From contig JBKQWE010000064.1 in NCBI GenBank assembly GCA_052139675.1, forward strand, positions 6,692 through 70,691: 64,000 nucleotides of DNA, written 5' to 3'. Each line of letters opens with the position of its first letter. Position 1 is the first letter of the stretch. Positions 1-8,751 of this stretch are shown here, piece by piece. The notes beneath the pieces were generated by a model. That model had not been told where the DNA came from. It ran no database searches and saw only the letters and a program-made list of their open reading frames with translations. The DNA comes from JBEKCB01 sp052139675. GTDB lineage: Bacteria; Planctomycetota; Brocadiia; CAIUPP01. The position numbers and the translations under genes were made by a program.

Positions 1-1154
1 GAGGTGGTGGTCAGGAGCGGCGTCACCTTGACGCCGGCCGTCGGCACCTCCTCGAGCACGCCGGCGAACAGCACCCGCACGTCGTGCAGCGGCGCCGTGA
101 TGATTTCCTTCCGGTTGAAACAGTCGTCCTGGAGCAGCATGTACGGCAGCAGCGGCGAGGGCGGCTCGTTCGGCCCGAGCTGAGCCTTGATCGCGAGCAG
201 GCGGTCCGCGGCGATCTCGTCGGGCTCCATCTCCACGCCCCAGCCGCGCAGCAGCGCGTTCAGGTCCGACGATCTCTTCGGCTCCGCCGCCTGGGAGGGT
301 TCCTGCTGCCGGGGTTGGTCCGCCACGCAGAAGGGGTCCACGAACACCATCAGCCGGCCGCCCTTCATGACGAACTGGTCAATGGCGAAGAGCGTTTTCT
401 TCGGCAGGTCCTTCGGGTGGACGACCATCAGGAAATCCAGGCCCGCCGGGATCGCGTCCGCGTCCGCCGGGACGGTCTCGATGTCATACGTCTCGCGCAG
501 GTCCGTGATGATCGTCCACGGTTTCGGCATCTCGCGCCCCTGCATGCGCATCATCTGCATCAGGTACGGCGACATCTCCGGCCCGGCCAGCTCCAGCGAG
601 GAGAGCACGCCCACCTTTTTCTTGTCCCGCAGGACGGCGGTGGAGATGAGCTTCGAGATGTCGTACTCCACGAAGTCCTGCCGGTCCGGCTCGAAGAAGG
701 GGATCACCTTGACCTTCCCGAACGCCGTTTGCGCCACGAGCCCGAAGAAGAACACGTCCTCCTCCGAGAGAGCGAAGCGCTTGACGCCCGCCTGCAGGGC
801 CTCTTCCTCCGCGTCGGTGTACTGGCGCGGGTCCAGCACTTCCAGCTTGAGCTTGCCGCCGGAGAGCTTGACGTATTCCTCCAGCAGGTCGCGCACGTAG
901 AGGTAATAACTGTTGAAGAACCGGATCGCGTCGGGGCCCTTCATCGCCGCCGTGCGGCTGTAGTAGAGCTTCAGCGTCATCGGCTGGCTGAGCTGGCCGA
1001 GGATGTGGCGCGTTCCGGGCGACAGGGTGTAAATCTTCTCCTGCGTCAAATCCACGCTCACGCCGCGGACGGTCTTCTGGAGGACCAGGATCAGGCAGAG
1101 CGCGATGACCAGGACGCAGAGGACGGCCAGGGCGTTTCGAATCGTCTTGCTCAT
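1..1154 (-). CDS. GldG-type auxiliary component of an ABC exporter (C-terminus cut by window edge)
   Basis: Reading the minus strand from ATG at 1154 gives a protein with one N-terminal membrane segment (about residues 7-24, rich in L/V/I/C). An extracytoplasmic domain follows, with SVDLTQEKIYTLSPGT and later LDPRQYTDAEEEA. These are typical of the GldG/ABC_transp_aux family that accompanies an ABC-2 permease and its ATPase. The start overlaps the permease stop by four bases (ATGA), so translation is probably coupled. The frame stays open to base 1, so the C-terminus, normally with a second membrane anchor, lies outside the window. In gliding Bacteroidetes this triad is GldA/F/G; elsewhere the substrate is unknown. 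Family assignment is from remembered sequence patterns. Confidence 0.8.
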   Translation of the reverse strand, partial: MSKTIRNALAVLCVLVIALCLILVLQKTVRGVSVDLTQEKIYTLSPGTRHILGQLSQPMTLKLYYSRTAAMKGPDAIRFFNSYYLYVRDLLEEYVKLSGGKLKLEVLDPRQYTDAEEEALQAGVKRFALSEEDVFFFGLVAQTAFGKVKVIPFFEPDRQDFVEYDISKLISTAVLRDKKKVGVLSSLELAGPEMSPYLMQMMRMQGREMPKPWTIITDLRETYDIETVPADADAIPAGLDFLMVVHPKDLPKKTLFAIDQFVMKGGRLMVFVDPFCVADQPRQQEPSQAAEPKRSSDLNALLRGWGVEMEPDEIAADRLLAIKAQLGPNEPPSPLLPYMLLQDDCFNRKEIITAPLHDVRVLFAGVLEEVPTAGVKVTPLLTTT

Positions 1155-1885
1155 CCGGCGGCCATCCTTTCTTTGAGGGTCAGAACGTTCGCGCAGAGCC
1201 AGGCCGCGCCGAGGATCACGAAGAACGCCACGTCGCGCAGGTCCAGCACGCCGCGCATGAGCGACTCAAACCGCAGTTGGATGCTCAGGCTCTCGATCAC
1301 CTCGACGCCCTGGAGCGGGAGGAAGCCGCTCAGGTAGTCCATCGCCGCCGGGCTGCTCGCGTACAGGAACAGCGCGCACGCGACGACCGACAGCACGAAG
1401 GCGATCACCTGGTTGCGCGTCAGCGAGGAGAAAAAGCTGCCGATCGCCAGGTAGGCGCCGGCGAGCAGCATCGTCCCGATATACCCGCCGATGATCGGGC
1501 CGGGGTCCGGCCGCCCCAGCCAGCAGACGGTGATCACCATCGGGCAGGTCAGCGCCAGCGCCAGCGCGATCACGGTCCAGGCGGCGAAGAATTTTCCCAG
1601 CACGGCCTGCGTCACCGTCACCGGCAGGGTCATGAGCAGCTCGATCGAGTTCGTGCGCCGCTCCTCCGCCCACAGCCGCATGGCCATCGCGGGCGCCAGG
1701 AAGATGAACAGCAGCGGCATGTTCATGAAGAAGAGCCGGAGCGAGGCGACGCGCATCTCGTAGAAACCGTGCTGGAACGTCATGAAGCTCGCGAAGAGAA
1801 GGAAGATGACCAGGAACACGTACGCCAGCGGCGTGGAGAAATAGCCGCGCAGCTCGCGCTTGAAGATGCTGACGAATCCTTTCAT
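1151..1885 (-). CDS. ABC-2 type permease, GldF-like
   Basis: A 244-residue integral membrane protein with about six hydrophobic segments. It starts MKGFVSIFKRELRGYFSTPL, the usual opening of GldF/ABC-2 permeases (a cytosolic amphipathic stretch with a KREL-x-YF motif). The internal EERRTNSIELLMTLPVT is the conserved coupling segment of this family. The ATG at 1885 overlaps the ATPase stop (ATGA), and its own stop overlaps the GldG-like start. The three genes therefore form one tightly coupled operon read from 2646 down. A longer upstream reading frame exists but lies wholly inside the ATPase gene and was rejected. The predicted role is the membrane channel of an exporter of unknown substrate. 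Confidence 0.88.
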   Translation of the reverse strand: MKGFVSIFKRELRGYFSTPLAYVFLVIFLLFASFMTFQHGFYEMRVASLRLFFMNMPLLFIFLAPAMAMRLWAEERRTNSIELLMTLPVTVTQAVLGKFFAAWTVIALALALTCPMVITVCWLGRPDPGPIIGGYIGTMLLAGAYLAIGSFFSSLTRNQVIAFVLSVVACALFLYASSPAAMDYLSGFLPLQGVEVIESLSIQLRFESLMRGVLDLRDVAFFVILGAAWLCANVLTLKERMAAG

Positions 1886-2646
1886 GGCCTGCCTCCCGCC
1901 GCACGGAGGGCGGGCGAGCCCGCCGCGCGGTTCCCGGCCCGCGTGGTCAGCTTGCGGAATATCTCGTCCAGCGTGCCGCCCTCGCGCTGCCGGAGCGCGT
2001 CCGGCGTCGTATCCTCCAGGAGGCGGCCGCGCGCGATGATGATGATCCGCGTGCAGATCGCGTCCACTTCCTCCAGGACGTGCGTGCTGATGATCATGCA
2101 CTTCTCCCGCGCCATGCGCCGGATGAGCTGGCGCACCTCGTGCTTCTGGTTCGGGTCGAGGCCGTCGGTCGGCTCGTCCAGGATCAGGACGGCCGGATCG
2201 TGCACCAGCGCCTGCGCCAGCCCCACGCGCCGGCGGTAGCCCTTCGAGAGCGTGCCGATGGGCTGGTGCATCACCCCGGTCAGCGCGCAGGTCTCCGCCA
2301 CGCGGTCCATGGCCGCCGCGCGCTCCCCGCCGCGGAGGCCGCGCGCGTCGCAGATGAACCTCAGAAAACTCTCGGCGGTCATCTCGTCGTACGCCGGCAC
2401 GTTCTCGGCCAGGTAGCCGGTGCGCCGCCGGACCTCCACGGACTCCTTGACGATGTCGTGCCCGAGCACCGTCGCCGTCCCTCCATCGGGCGGCAGGAAA
2501 CAGCTCAGCATGCGCATGGTCGTGGACTTCCCTGCGCCGTTCGGCCCCAGGAACCCGAGCACCTCGCCCCGGTTGACCTTGAACGACACGCGGTCAACGG
2601 CGAGAATGGGGCCGAAGGACTTGCTCAACGCCTTCGCTTCGATCAT
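1882..2646 (-). CDS. ABC transporter ATP-binding protein, GldA-like
   Basis: A 254-residue ATPase of the CcmA/GldA type. The Walker A motif is GPNGAGKST (about residues 38-46), the signature is LSKGYRRRVGLAQAL, the Walker B motif is VLILDEPTDGLD, and the switch histidine is in IISTHVLEEV. The start is the ATG at 2646, with AGGAGGG about 11 bases upstream; a frame-extending TTG at 2667 lies inside that ribosome binding site and is unlikely. It is the first gene of the three-gene exporter operon and would drive the downstream GldF-like permease. Confidence 0.92.
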   Translation of the reverse strand: MIEAKALSKSFGPILAVDRVSFKVNRGEVLGFLGPNGAGKSTTMRMLSCFLPPDGGTATVLGHDIVKESVEVRRRTGYLAENVPAYDEMTAESFLRFICDARGLRGGERAAAMDRVAETCALTGVMHQPIGTLSKGYRRRVGLAQALVHDPAVLILDEPTDGLDPNQKHEVRQLIRRMAREKCMIISTHVLEEVDAICTRIIIIARGRLLEDTTPDALRQREGGTLDEIFRKLTTRAGNRAAGSPALRAAGGRP

Positions 2647-2739
2647 CTCTCTGGAGACCCTCCTCAAAACACCGTGAGATTCCGGAAACGGCAGGGCAGG
2701 AACCTCCGGGCGGCTGCGGCAGTCGGCTGCGCGCGACGG

Positions 2740-3270
2740 CTACTTCGGCACGATCTTTTCCAGGCGCTTCTCTCCGGTCTTGATGTCTTTTCCATGCAAC
2801 TCGATGTAATGGACCTTGGGTCCCGTCAGCCCGTCGGTGGAATTGATGTACATTTTTTCGAGGACCGCCGGCCGGCCGTCAATGGCCAGCTCGGCGCGGG
2901 CGGCCTTGCCGGCCTTCTTCACGGTGATCGGCCGGTCGGGGGCGGAGACCACGGTCAGGCTATAGCTGTCACCCGACGCGTCCGGCTTGATGTCGAAGCC
3001 GTACGCTTTCTTCTTCTCGATCCAGTTGAGTTCCTCGCGGCGGCCGTCCTCGGCGAGCATGATCCAGTAGGCGATCACCGGCTCCTTGGGATTCAGCCGG
3101 CCATCGGCATCGAGCTGTGCGTCGTAATGCACCACGTTGGCGTTCTTGCTCCGCTCGATGATGAACAGCGGCAGCACTTCCGGCCGGGCCGCAGCCGGAA
3201 AAAGCGGGGCGGCGCAGACCGCCGCGGCGAGCAGGCCGAGAACCGCGAAACGCCGCGTCATTCTTCGCAT
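2740..3270 (-). CDS. Secreted DUF4833 protein
   Basis: A 176-residue protein with a signal peptide (MRRMTRR then a hydrophobic run ending in AAA). The body has ERSKNANVVHYDAQLDADG, PVIAYWIMLAEDGRREEL, KKKAYGFDI and KVHYIELHGKD. These match the remembered pattern of DUF4833, a small exported domain of unknown function (RSKN...NxVxY, YWIxxxxDGxxxxL, AYGI, VxYVELxGxD). It is probably periplasmic and monocistronic; the divergent ceramide-type genes start across a 98-base gap. An alternative ATG at 3261 would trim three residues. No function can be inferred. Confidence 0.75.
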   Translation of the reverse strand: MRRMTRRFAVLGLLAAAVCAAPLFPAAARPEVLPLFIIERSKNANVVHYDAQLDADGRLNPKEPVIAYWIMLAEDGRREELNWIEKKKAYGFDIKPDASGDSYSLTVVSAPDRPITVKKAGKAARAELAIDGRPAVLEKMYINSTDGLTGPKVHYIELHGKDIKTGEKRLEKIVPK

Positions 3271-3304
3271 CCGGACCTCAGATCAAGAAATCATTAATAA
3301 AATA

Positions 3305-3333
3305 TTGGAAAGTCGCATGACATTTGGTATCAT
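3305..3333 (+). promoter_or_regulatory. Candidate sigma-70 promoter for the ceramide-type genes
   Basis: TTGGAA (3305-3310) and TATCAT (3328-3333) are separated by 17 bases in an AT-rich gap just upstream of the first gene at 3369. The -10 matches consensus at 5 of 6 positions and the -35 at 4 of 6. Confidence 0.45.
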
Positions 3334-3368
3334 CTCGGCCTGTCCAGGTCAATCACGAGGCAGGGCCA

Positions 3369-4589
<1,221 letters not shown>

Positions 4590-4594
4590 CCGCC

Positions 4595-5710
4595 ATGCGC
4601 GTCCGCGAAGTCGTCACTCCCCAGGACCGTGAGCGGTTCATTCGTTTCCCGTGGGAGATCTACCGGCGGGACCCGAACTGGGTTCCGCCGCTGATCTCGG
4701 AACGGCGCGAGTTTCTCGACCCGCGCAAAAATCCCTTCTTCGAACACGCCGAGGCGAAGCTCTTCCTCGCCGGCGACGACGCCGGCGCCGTGCGCGGGCG
4801 GATCGCCGCGATCGTCAACCGCAGCCACAATGAGCAGCACGGCGAGCCGGCCGGCTTCTTCGGCTTGTTCGAGTGCCGCGACGATCCCGAGGCCGCCGCG
4901 GCCCTGTTCGACGCCGCCGCCGGTTTCCTGAAATCGCGCGGCATGACCGTCATGCGCGGGCCCGAGAACATGTCCGTGAATGACGACGTCGGCCTGCTCG
5001 TCGAGGGCTTCGACTCGCCGCCGGCGCTCATGATGCCCTACAATCCCCGCTACTATATCCCGCTGGTGGAGGCGCGCGGCTTCCGGAAGGCCATGGACCT
5101 CTACGCCTGGTACGGCGACGCCCGCGAGCTGGAAATACCCGAGAAAATCACGCGCGGCATCCAACTGTGCCAGCGGCGGTTCGGGTTCAAGGTGCGCTCG
5201 GTGGACATGCGCCGGTTCGACGAGGAGCTCCGCAACATCCACCGGGTCTACACGGAGGCCTGGGAGCAGAACTGGGGCGCGGTGGCCATGACGGCGAAGG
5301 AATTCGACTACCTCGCCGCCCAGCTCAAGCCCGTCGTGGATCCCGACCTCTGCCTGATCGCCGAGGTCGGCGGCGAAGTCGCGGGCTTCTCGCTGGCGCT
5401 CCCGGATTTCAACCAGGCGCTGATCCACCTCAACGGGCGGCTGCTGCCCTTCGGCATCCTGAAACTGCTCTGGTATCGCCGGAAGATTGACATGATCCGC
5501 ATCCTGACCACCGGCGTCATCAAGAAGTTCCGCCACATGGGCATTGACAGTTGCTTCTATTACGAGACCTGGAAACGCGGCAACGCCAAAGGCATTTACC
5601 GGGGCGAGATGTCCTGGATCCTCGAGAACAACGCCGCGATGAACAACGCGCTGCGGAATCTCGGGTTCAGGATTTACAAGCGATATCGGCTTTATGACCG
5701 CGACCTCTAA
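4595..5710 (+). CDS. GNAT-fold acyltransferase, candidate bacterial ceramide synthase
   Basis: A 371-residue soluble protein. The N-terminus, with FIRFPWEIYRRDPNWVPPL, is the hallmark of a long GNAT-like family (E. coli YghO-like). Further motifs are AAIVNRSHNEQ, GFFGLFECRDDPEAA, GPENMSVNDDVGLLVEGFD and the C-terminal MSWILENNAAMNNALRNLGF. The Caulobacter ceramide synthase (bCerS) is annotated as a GNAT-type N-acyltransferase, and this gene directly follows an SPT-like gene with a 5-base gap. N-acylation of the long-chain base is therefore the favoured role. Function is inferred from context; the family has other members of unknown activity. Confidence 0.7.
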   Translation: MRVREVVTPQDRERFIRFPWEIYRRDPNWVPPLISERREFLDPRKNPFFEHAEAKLFLAGDDAGAVRGRIAAIVNRSHNEQHGEPAGFFGLFECRDDPEAAAALFDAAAGFLKSRGMTVMRGPENMSVNDDVGLLVEGFDSPPALMMPYNPRYYIPLVEARGFRKAMDLYAWYGDARELEIPEKITRGIQLCQRRFGFKVRSVDMRRFDEELRNIHRVYTEAWEQNWGAVAMTAKEFDYLAAQLKPVVDPDLCLIAEVGGEVAGFSLALPDFNQALIHLNGRLLPFGILKLLWYRRKIDMIRILTTGVIKKFRHMGIDSCFYYETWKRGNAKGIYRGEMSWILENNAAMNNALRNLGFRIYKRYRLYDRDL

Positions 5711-5863
5711 GCCGACAGAGGCATTTTGCCACGTAAGCCGACAGAGGCATTTTGCCACGGATTTCACGGATTGACACGGATTACCGACAAACAAAGGCAA
5801 AGGCCGAGAGTTCTTTTCCTCATTTCCGTTAATCCGTGGAAATCCGTGAAATCCGTGGCAAAA
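5708..5863. repeat. Composite direct/inverted repeat between ceramide-type genes
   Basis: A 26-base unit beginning at the stop codon is repeated in tandem (5708-5733 and 5734-5759). A perfect 23-base inverted repeat follows: 5750-5772 (TTTTGCCACGGATTTCACGG...) pairs with 5841-5863. It extends, with a small asymmetric bulge, through 5775-5783/5830-5838. Each arm carries three copies of a CACGGATT-like word. The loop is about 46 bases. It could form a long hairpin in the transcript between the acyltransferase and reductase genes. Confidence 0.9.
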
Positions 5864-5893
5864 AACCGTCGTTGACTTTAATGAGACGGCGAA

Positions 5894-6877
5894 ATGAAAG
5901 TCCTGCTGACCGGGGCGAACGGTTTCGTCGGCAGCCACATCCTCGACCAGCTCTGCGCCGCCGGCCACCCGGTGCGCGTGCTGTTGAGAAAGACGAGCCG
6001 CACGGGCTTCATCGAGGACCATCTGCCGGGCGTCGAAGTCCGGTACGGATCGGTCACCGATCCGGGGCCGCTGCGCGACGCGGTGCAGGGCGCCGACTGC
6101 GTCATCCACTGCGCCGGGAAGACGAAGGCCGTCCGCGCCGCCGAGTACGATGCGGTGAACCTGGAGGGCACGCGCAACGTGGTGGCCGCCGTCAACGCGG
6201 AGAAAGCGACGGTCAAGCACCTGGTCCACATATCCAGCCTCGCCGCCAACCATCCCGCCGGCGCCGACGCGCCCGCGCTGGAGACGGACGCGCCCAGGCC
6301 GGTCTCCGAATACGGCCGGAGCAAGCTGCGCGCGGAGGAACTGGTCAGGGAAACCTGCCAGGCGCCCTTCACCATCCTGCGGCCCTCGGCGGTATACGGC
6401 CCGCGCGACGCCGATTTCCTGCCCGTCTTCAAGGCCGTTCGCAGACACCTGATGCCGCTCATCGGCGGCGGGCGGATGCAACTGAGCCTGGTCTGCGTCG
6501 GCGACGTCGCCGCGGCCGCGCTGCGGTGCCTGGGGAATCCGCAGGCGTACCGGAAGACGTACCACGTCGCGTCGCCGGAGCCCTGCTCCACGCGCGATTT
6601 CCTGCGGGAGATCGCCGCCGTCATGAACGTGCGCACCGTGCCGATTTTCATCCCGTTCGCGCTGCTCTATCCGGTCGCGCTCGGCCGGGAACTCCTGGCG
6701 CGCGCCACGGGCAAGCCGAACATCCTCAGCCGTCAGAAGCTCAGGGAGATGAAGGCGCCCGGCTGGGTCTGCTCCACGGACCTGATCCGGCGCGACCTCC
6801 AGTTCACGGCCGGCACCCGCCTCAGCGAAGGTATCGCAAGGACGATCACCTGGTATGAACAGAACGGATGGCTCTGA
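5894..6877 (+). CDS. NAD(P)-dependent epimerase/reductase, candidate ceramide reductase
   Basis: A 327-residue extended short-chain dehydrogenase. The N-terminal Rossmann motif is TGANGFVGSH (about residues 7-16), then CVIHCAGKTKAV, a serine in HISSLAAN and the active-site YxxxK as EYGRSKLRAEE. The C-terminus is rich in substrate-domain features (RPSAVYGPRDADFL, YHVASPEPCS). In Caulobacter an epimerase-like protein (CerR) reduces the 3-keto group after N-acylation. Position between the acyltransferase and a PAP2-type enzyme supports the same step here. The start at ATG 5894 has only a weak GA-rich site, and the preceding repeat element may matter for expression. Its last 23 bases overlap the next gene. 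Confidence 0.78.
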   Translation: MKVLLTGANGFVGSHILDQLCAAGHPVRVLLRKTSRTGFIEDHLPGVEVRYGSVTDPGPLRDAVQGADCVIHCAGKTKAVRAAEYDAVNLEGTRNVVAAVNAEKATVKHLVHISSLAANHPAGADAPALETDAPRPVSEYGRSKLRAEELVRETCQAPFTILRPSAVYGPRDADFLPVFKAVRRHLMPLIGGGRMQLSLVCVGDVAAAALRCLGNPQAYRKTYHVASPEPCSTRDFLREIAAVMNVRTVPIFIPFALLYPVALGRELLARATGKPNILSRQKLREMKAPGWVCSTDLIRRDLQFTAGTRLSEGIARTITWYEQNGWL

Positions 6878-7817
6878 CGCTCCTGGCCCAGGCGATTCGC
6901 CTGCGCGGGCGTTCTTCCGCCTCAAGGACCACACGTTCGTTGACTACGCGACGCAAGCCTACCTGGTGATCGTCGGCCTGCTGATCCTCTGCTTCTATCG
7001 GGGCCCGGCGGAGTTGCGGAACGGTCTCCTGGCCGGGCACGTCGTTTACTTTCTCGCCATCCAGGCGCTGATCCGGACGAGCGCGCGGCGGCCGGGCAAC
7101 CGCGTCATCGGCTTCCTGCGGCACTTCTATCCCATCCTGCTTTATCCCGGCTTGTATCGGGAGACCGGCGAGTTGAATCGCATGTTCGCCGGCGCGTACC
7201 TGGACGCCTCCTTCATCCGCTTCGAGCAGAGGCTGTTCGGCTGCCAGCCCAGCATCCTGTTCATGGAGAAACTGCCCTGGCTGCCGATCAGCGAAATCTT
7301 CTACGCGGCTTATTTCTCCTTTTACGTCATGATCGCAGGGATAGGCCTCATCCTGTATTTCCAGGAAAAGCGGCGGTTCTGGCGCTACGTTGCGGTGGTC
7401 TCGTTCGTCTTCTACGGCTGTTACCTGGCCTTCATCTTCCTGCCCGTCGTCGGGTCGCGCGTGTTCTACACCCCGGTGCCGGGTTTCGACCATGCGCAGT
7501 TTTCATTCTTCCCGCTCGCGTTTCCGGCCGCCGTCCAGTCCGGGCCGATGTACAAGTTGGAGACGCTGATCTACCGCGCTGAAGCGCCCGGCGGCGCGTT
7601 CCCCAGCAGCCACGTGGCGCTCGCCCTCTGCACGCTTTACTTCTCATGGCGCTTCGTCCCGAAGATTCGATGGGTCCACCTGGCCGTGGTGATCCTCCTG
7701 TGCGCCGCGACCGTTTACTGCAGGTACCACTACCTGGTGGACGTGTTTGCAGGCATGCTCACGGCGGCTCTGCTCATACCGCTGGGAGAGTGGCTTTACC
7801 GAAAAACTGGCGGCTAA
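6855..7817 (+). CDS. PAP2-superfamily membrane enzyme, AUR1/inositol-phosphoceramide-synthase-like
   Basis: A 320-residue protein with about six membrane segments. The phosphatase motifs are GGAFPSSHVALAL (residues about 239-251, catalytic His after PSS) and CRYHYLVDVFAG (H-x3-D). The layout, with a first loop of conserved aromatic residues and the two active-site motifs near the C-terminus, resembles AUR1-like PAP2 enzymes that attach a phospho-headgroup to ceramide. The gene overlaps the reductase by 23 bases, so co-translation is likely. The favoured role is final headgroup transfer or dephosphorylation of a sphingolipid intermediate; a general lipid phosphatase remains possible. Confidence 0.72.
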   Translation: MNRTDGSDAPGPGDSPARAFFRLKDHTFVDYATQAYLVIVGLLILCFYRGPAELRNGLLAGHVVYFLAIQALIRTSARRPGNRVIGFLRHFYPILLYPGLYRETGELNRMFAGAYLDASFIRFEQRLFGCQPSILFMEKLPWLPISEIFYAAYFSFYVMIAGIGLILYFQEKRRFWRYVAVVSFVFYGCYLAFIFLPVVGSRVFYTPVPGFDHAQFSFFPLAFPAAVQSGPMYKLETLIYRAEAPGGAFPSSHVALALCTLYFSWRFVPKIRWVHLAVVILLCAATVYCRYHYLVDVFAGMLTAALLIPLGEWLYRKTGG

Positions 7818-7915
7818 CGGAAAGCGCTTCTTACCGTTGCCGACTTTCACCGCGAGGGAAAGACAGAATCGCTTCGTCCACAACGCGACCGGCGCCCGCC
7901 GGTCCTGGGACAATC

Positions 7916-7944
7916 TTGTCATTCCAAACAGGACGTAGTAGACT
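7916..7944 (+). promoter_or_regulatory. Candidate sigma-70 promoter for the MNT/HEPN pair
   Basis: TTGTCA (7916-7921), a 17-base spacer and TAGACT (7939-7944), 32 bases before the MNT start at 7976. Confidence 0.5.
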
Positions 7945-7975
7945 GACGGCGGAAGACGCGAGGAGAACGAGCCGC

Positions 7976-8317
7976 ATGGAAACTGTGCAGACAAACATCG
8001 GCATAGATGATGCCCTGATCGGGGAGATCGTGCGCCGGGTGCTCTCGGTGGCCCATCCCGACAGGATTGTCCTCTTCGGTTCAGCGGCCACAGGGAAAAT
8101 GACGCGCGACAGCGACATTGACCTGTTGGTCGTCGAGGCGCAGGCAAATGATCGTCGCAAGGAGAGCGTGCGGATCGGCGATGCCCTGCGCGGGCTGGGA
8201 TTTCCGTTCGATGTGCTCGTCATCTCCAAGGACTGGTTTGAGGCGAGCAAGAACGTGATTGGCGGCATCGCCTATCCCGCAAGCAAGTACGGTCGAGTGA
8301 TTTATGAAACCGTCTGA
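7976..8317 (+). CDS. MNT-type nucleotidyltransferase-fold protein (MntA-like)
   Basis: A 113-residue minimal nucleotidyltransferase. The core motif is LFGSAATGKMTRDSDIDLLVVE: the GS-x10-D-x-D pattern with both metal-binding aspartates. The start is ATG 7976 with AGGAG upstream. A longer frame starting inside the PAP2 gene was rejected. It overlaps the HEPN gene by 14 bases. In known HepT/MntA modules the MNT protein neutralises the HEPN toxin by adding AMP groups to it, and the same role is inferred here. The pair could also be a solitary stress module without toxin activity. Confidence 0.85.
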   Translation: METVQTNIGIDDALIGEIVRRVLSVAHPDRIVLFGSAATGKMTRDSDIDLLVVEAQANDRRKESVRIGDALRGLGFPFDVLVISKDWFEASKNVIGGIAYPASKYGRVIYETV

Positions 8318-8714
8318 AAATCAGGCTCGCAGACGGCTGGTTAGGCAATGGCTTGACAAGGCGGAGACCGACCTCCAGGCAGCCGAATGGCTTGTCTCGC
8401 GCGACCCTCCGCTCCTGTATCCGTCGTGTTTTTTCTCGCAACAGGCCGCTGAGAAGCACCTGAAGGCGCTGCTCACGCACCACAATGTCGATGTTCCCAA
8501 GACGCATGTTATCGGACAACTTCTGGACTTACTGGCGCGCGTTGATGCCCCGCTCGCTCAGAGTCTGGCCGGAGCTACCGCGCTCAGCCCATATAGCGTC
8601 GAGGCCCGCTATCCGGGCGATATGCCGGAGCTCACGGTGGCCGAAGGGCAGGAGGCGCTTCGTCTGGCCCAATTTGTGCGGGAAGCCGTCCTCGCAGCAC
8701 TGGAGTTGAAGTGA
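8304..8714 (+). CDS. HEPN-domain protein
   Basis: A 136-residue helical protein with the HEPN signature KAETDLQAAEWLV and FFSQQAAEKHLKALL (about residues 18-55) and a late YSVEARYPGD segment. It is translationally coupled to the MNT gene. The R-x4-H-x-Y motif of the toxic HepT RNase is not visible. The protein belongs to the ARYP-type HEPN group, so RNase toxicity should not be assumed. Members of this group commonly pair with MNT proteins in bacteria and archaea. Confidence 0.85.
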   Translation: MKPSENQARRRLVRQWLDKAETDLQAAEWLVSRDPPLLYPSCFFSQQAAEKHLKALLTHHNVDVPKTHVIGQLLDLLARVDAPLAQSLAGATALSPYSVEARYPGDMPELTVAEGQEALRLAQFVREAVLAALELK

Positions 8715-8751
8715 CCCATTCTGTCCGCGCGGGCTCCTGAATGTAACAGCC

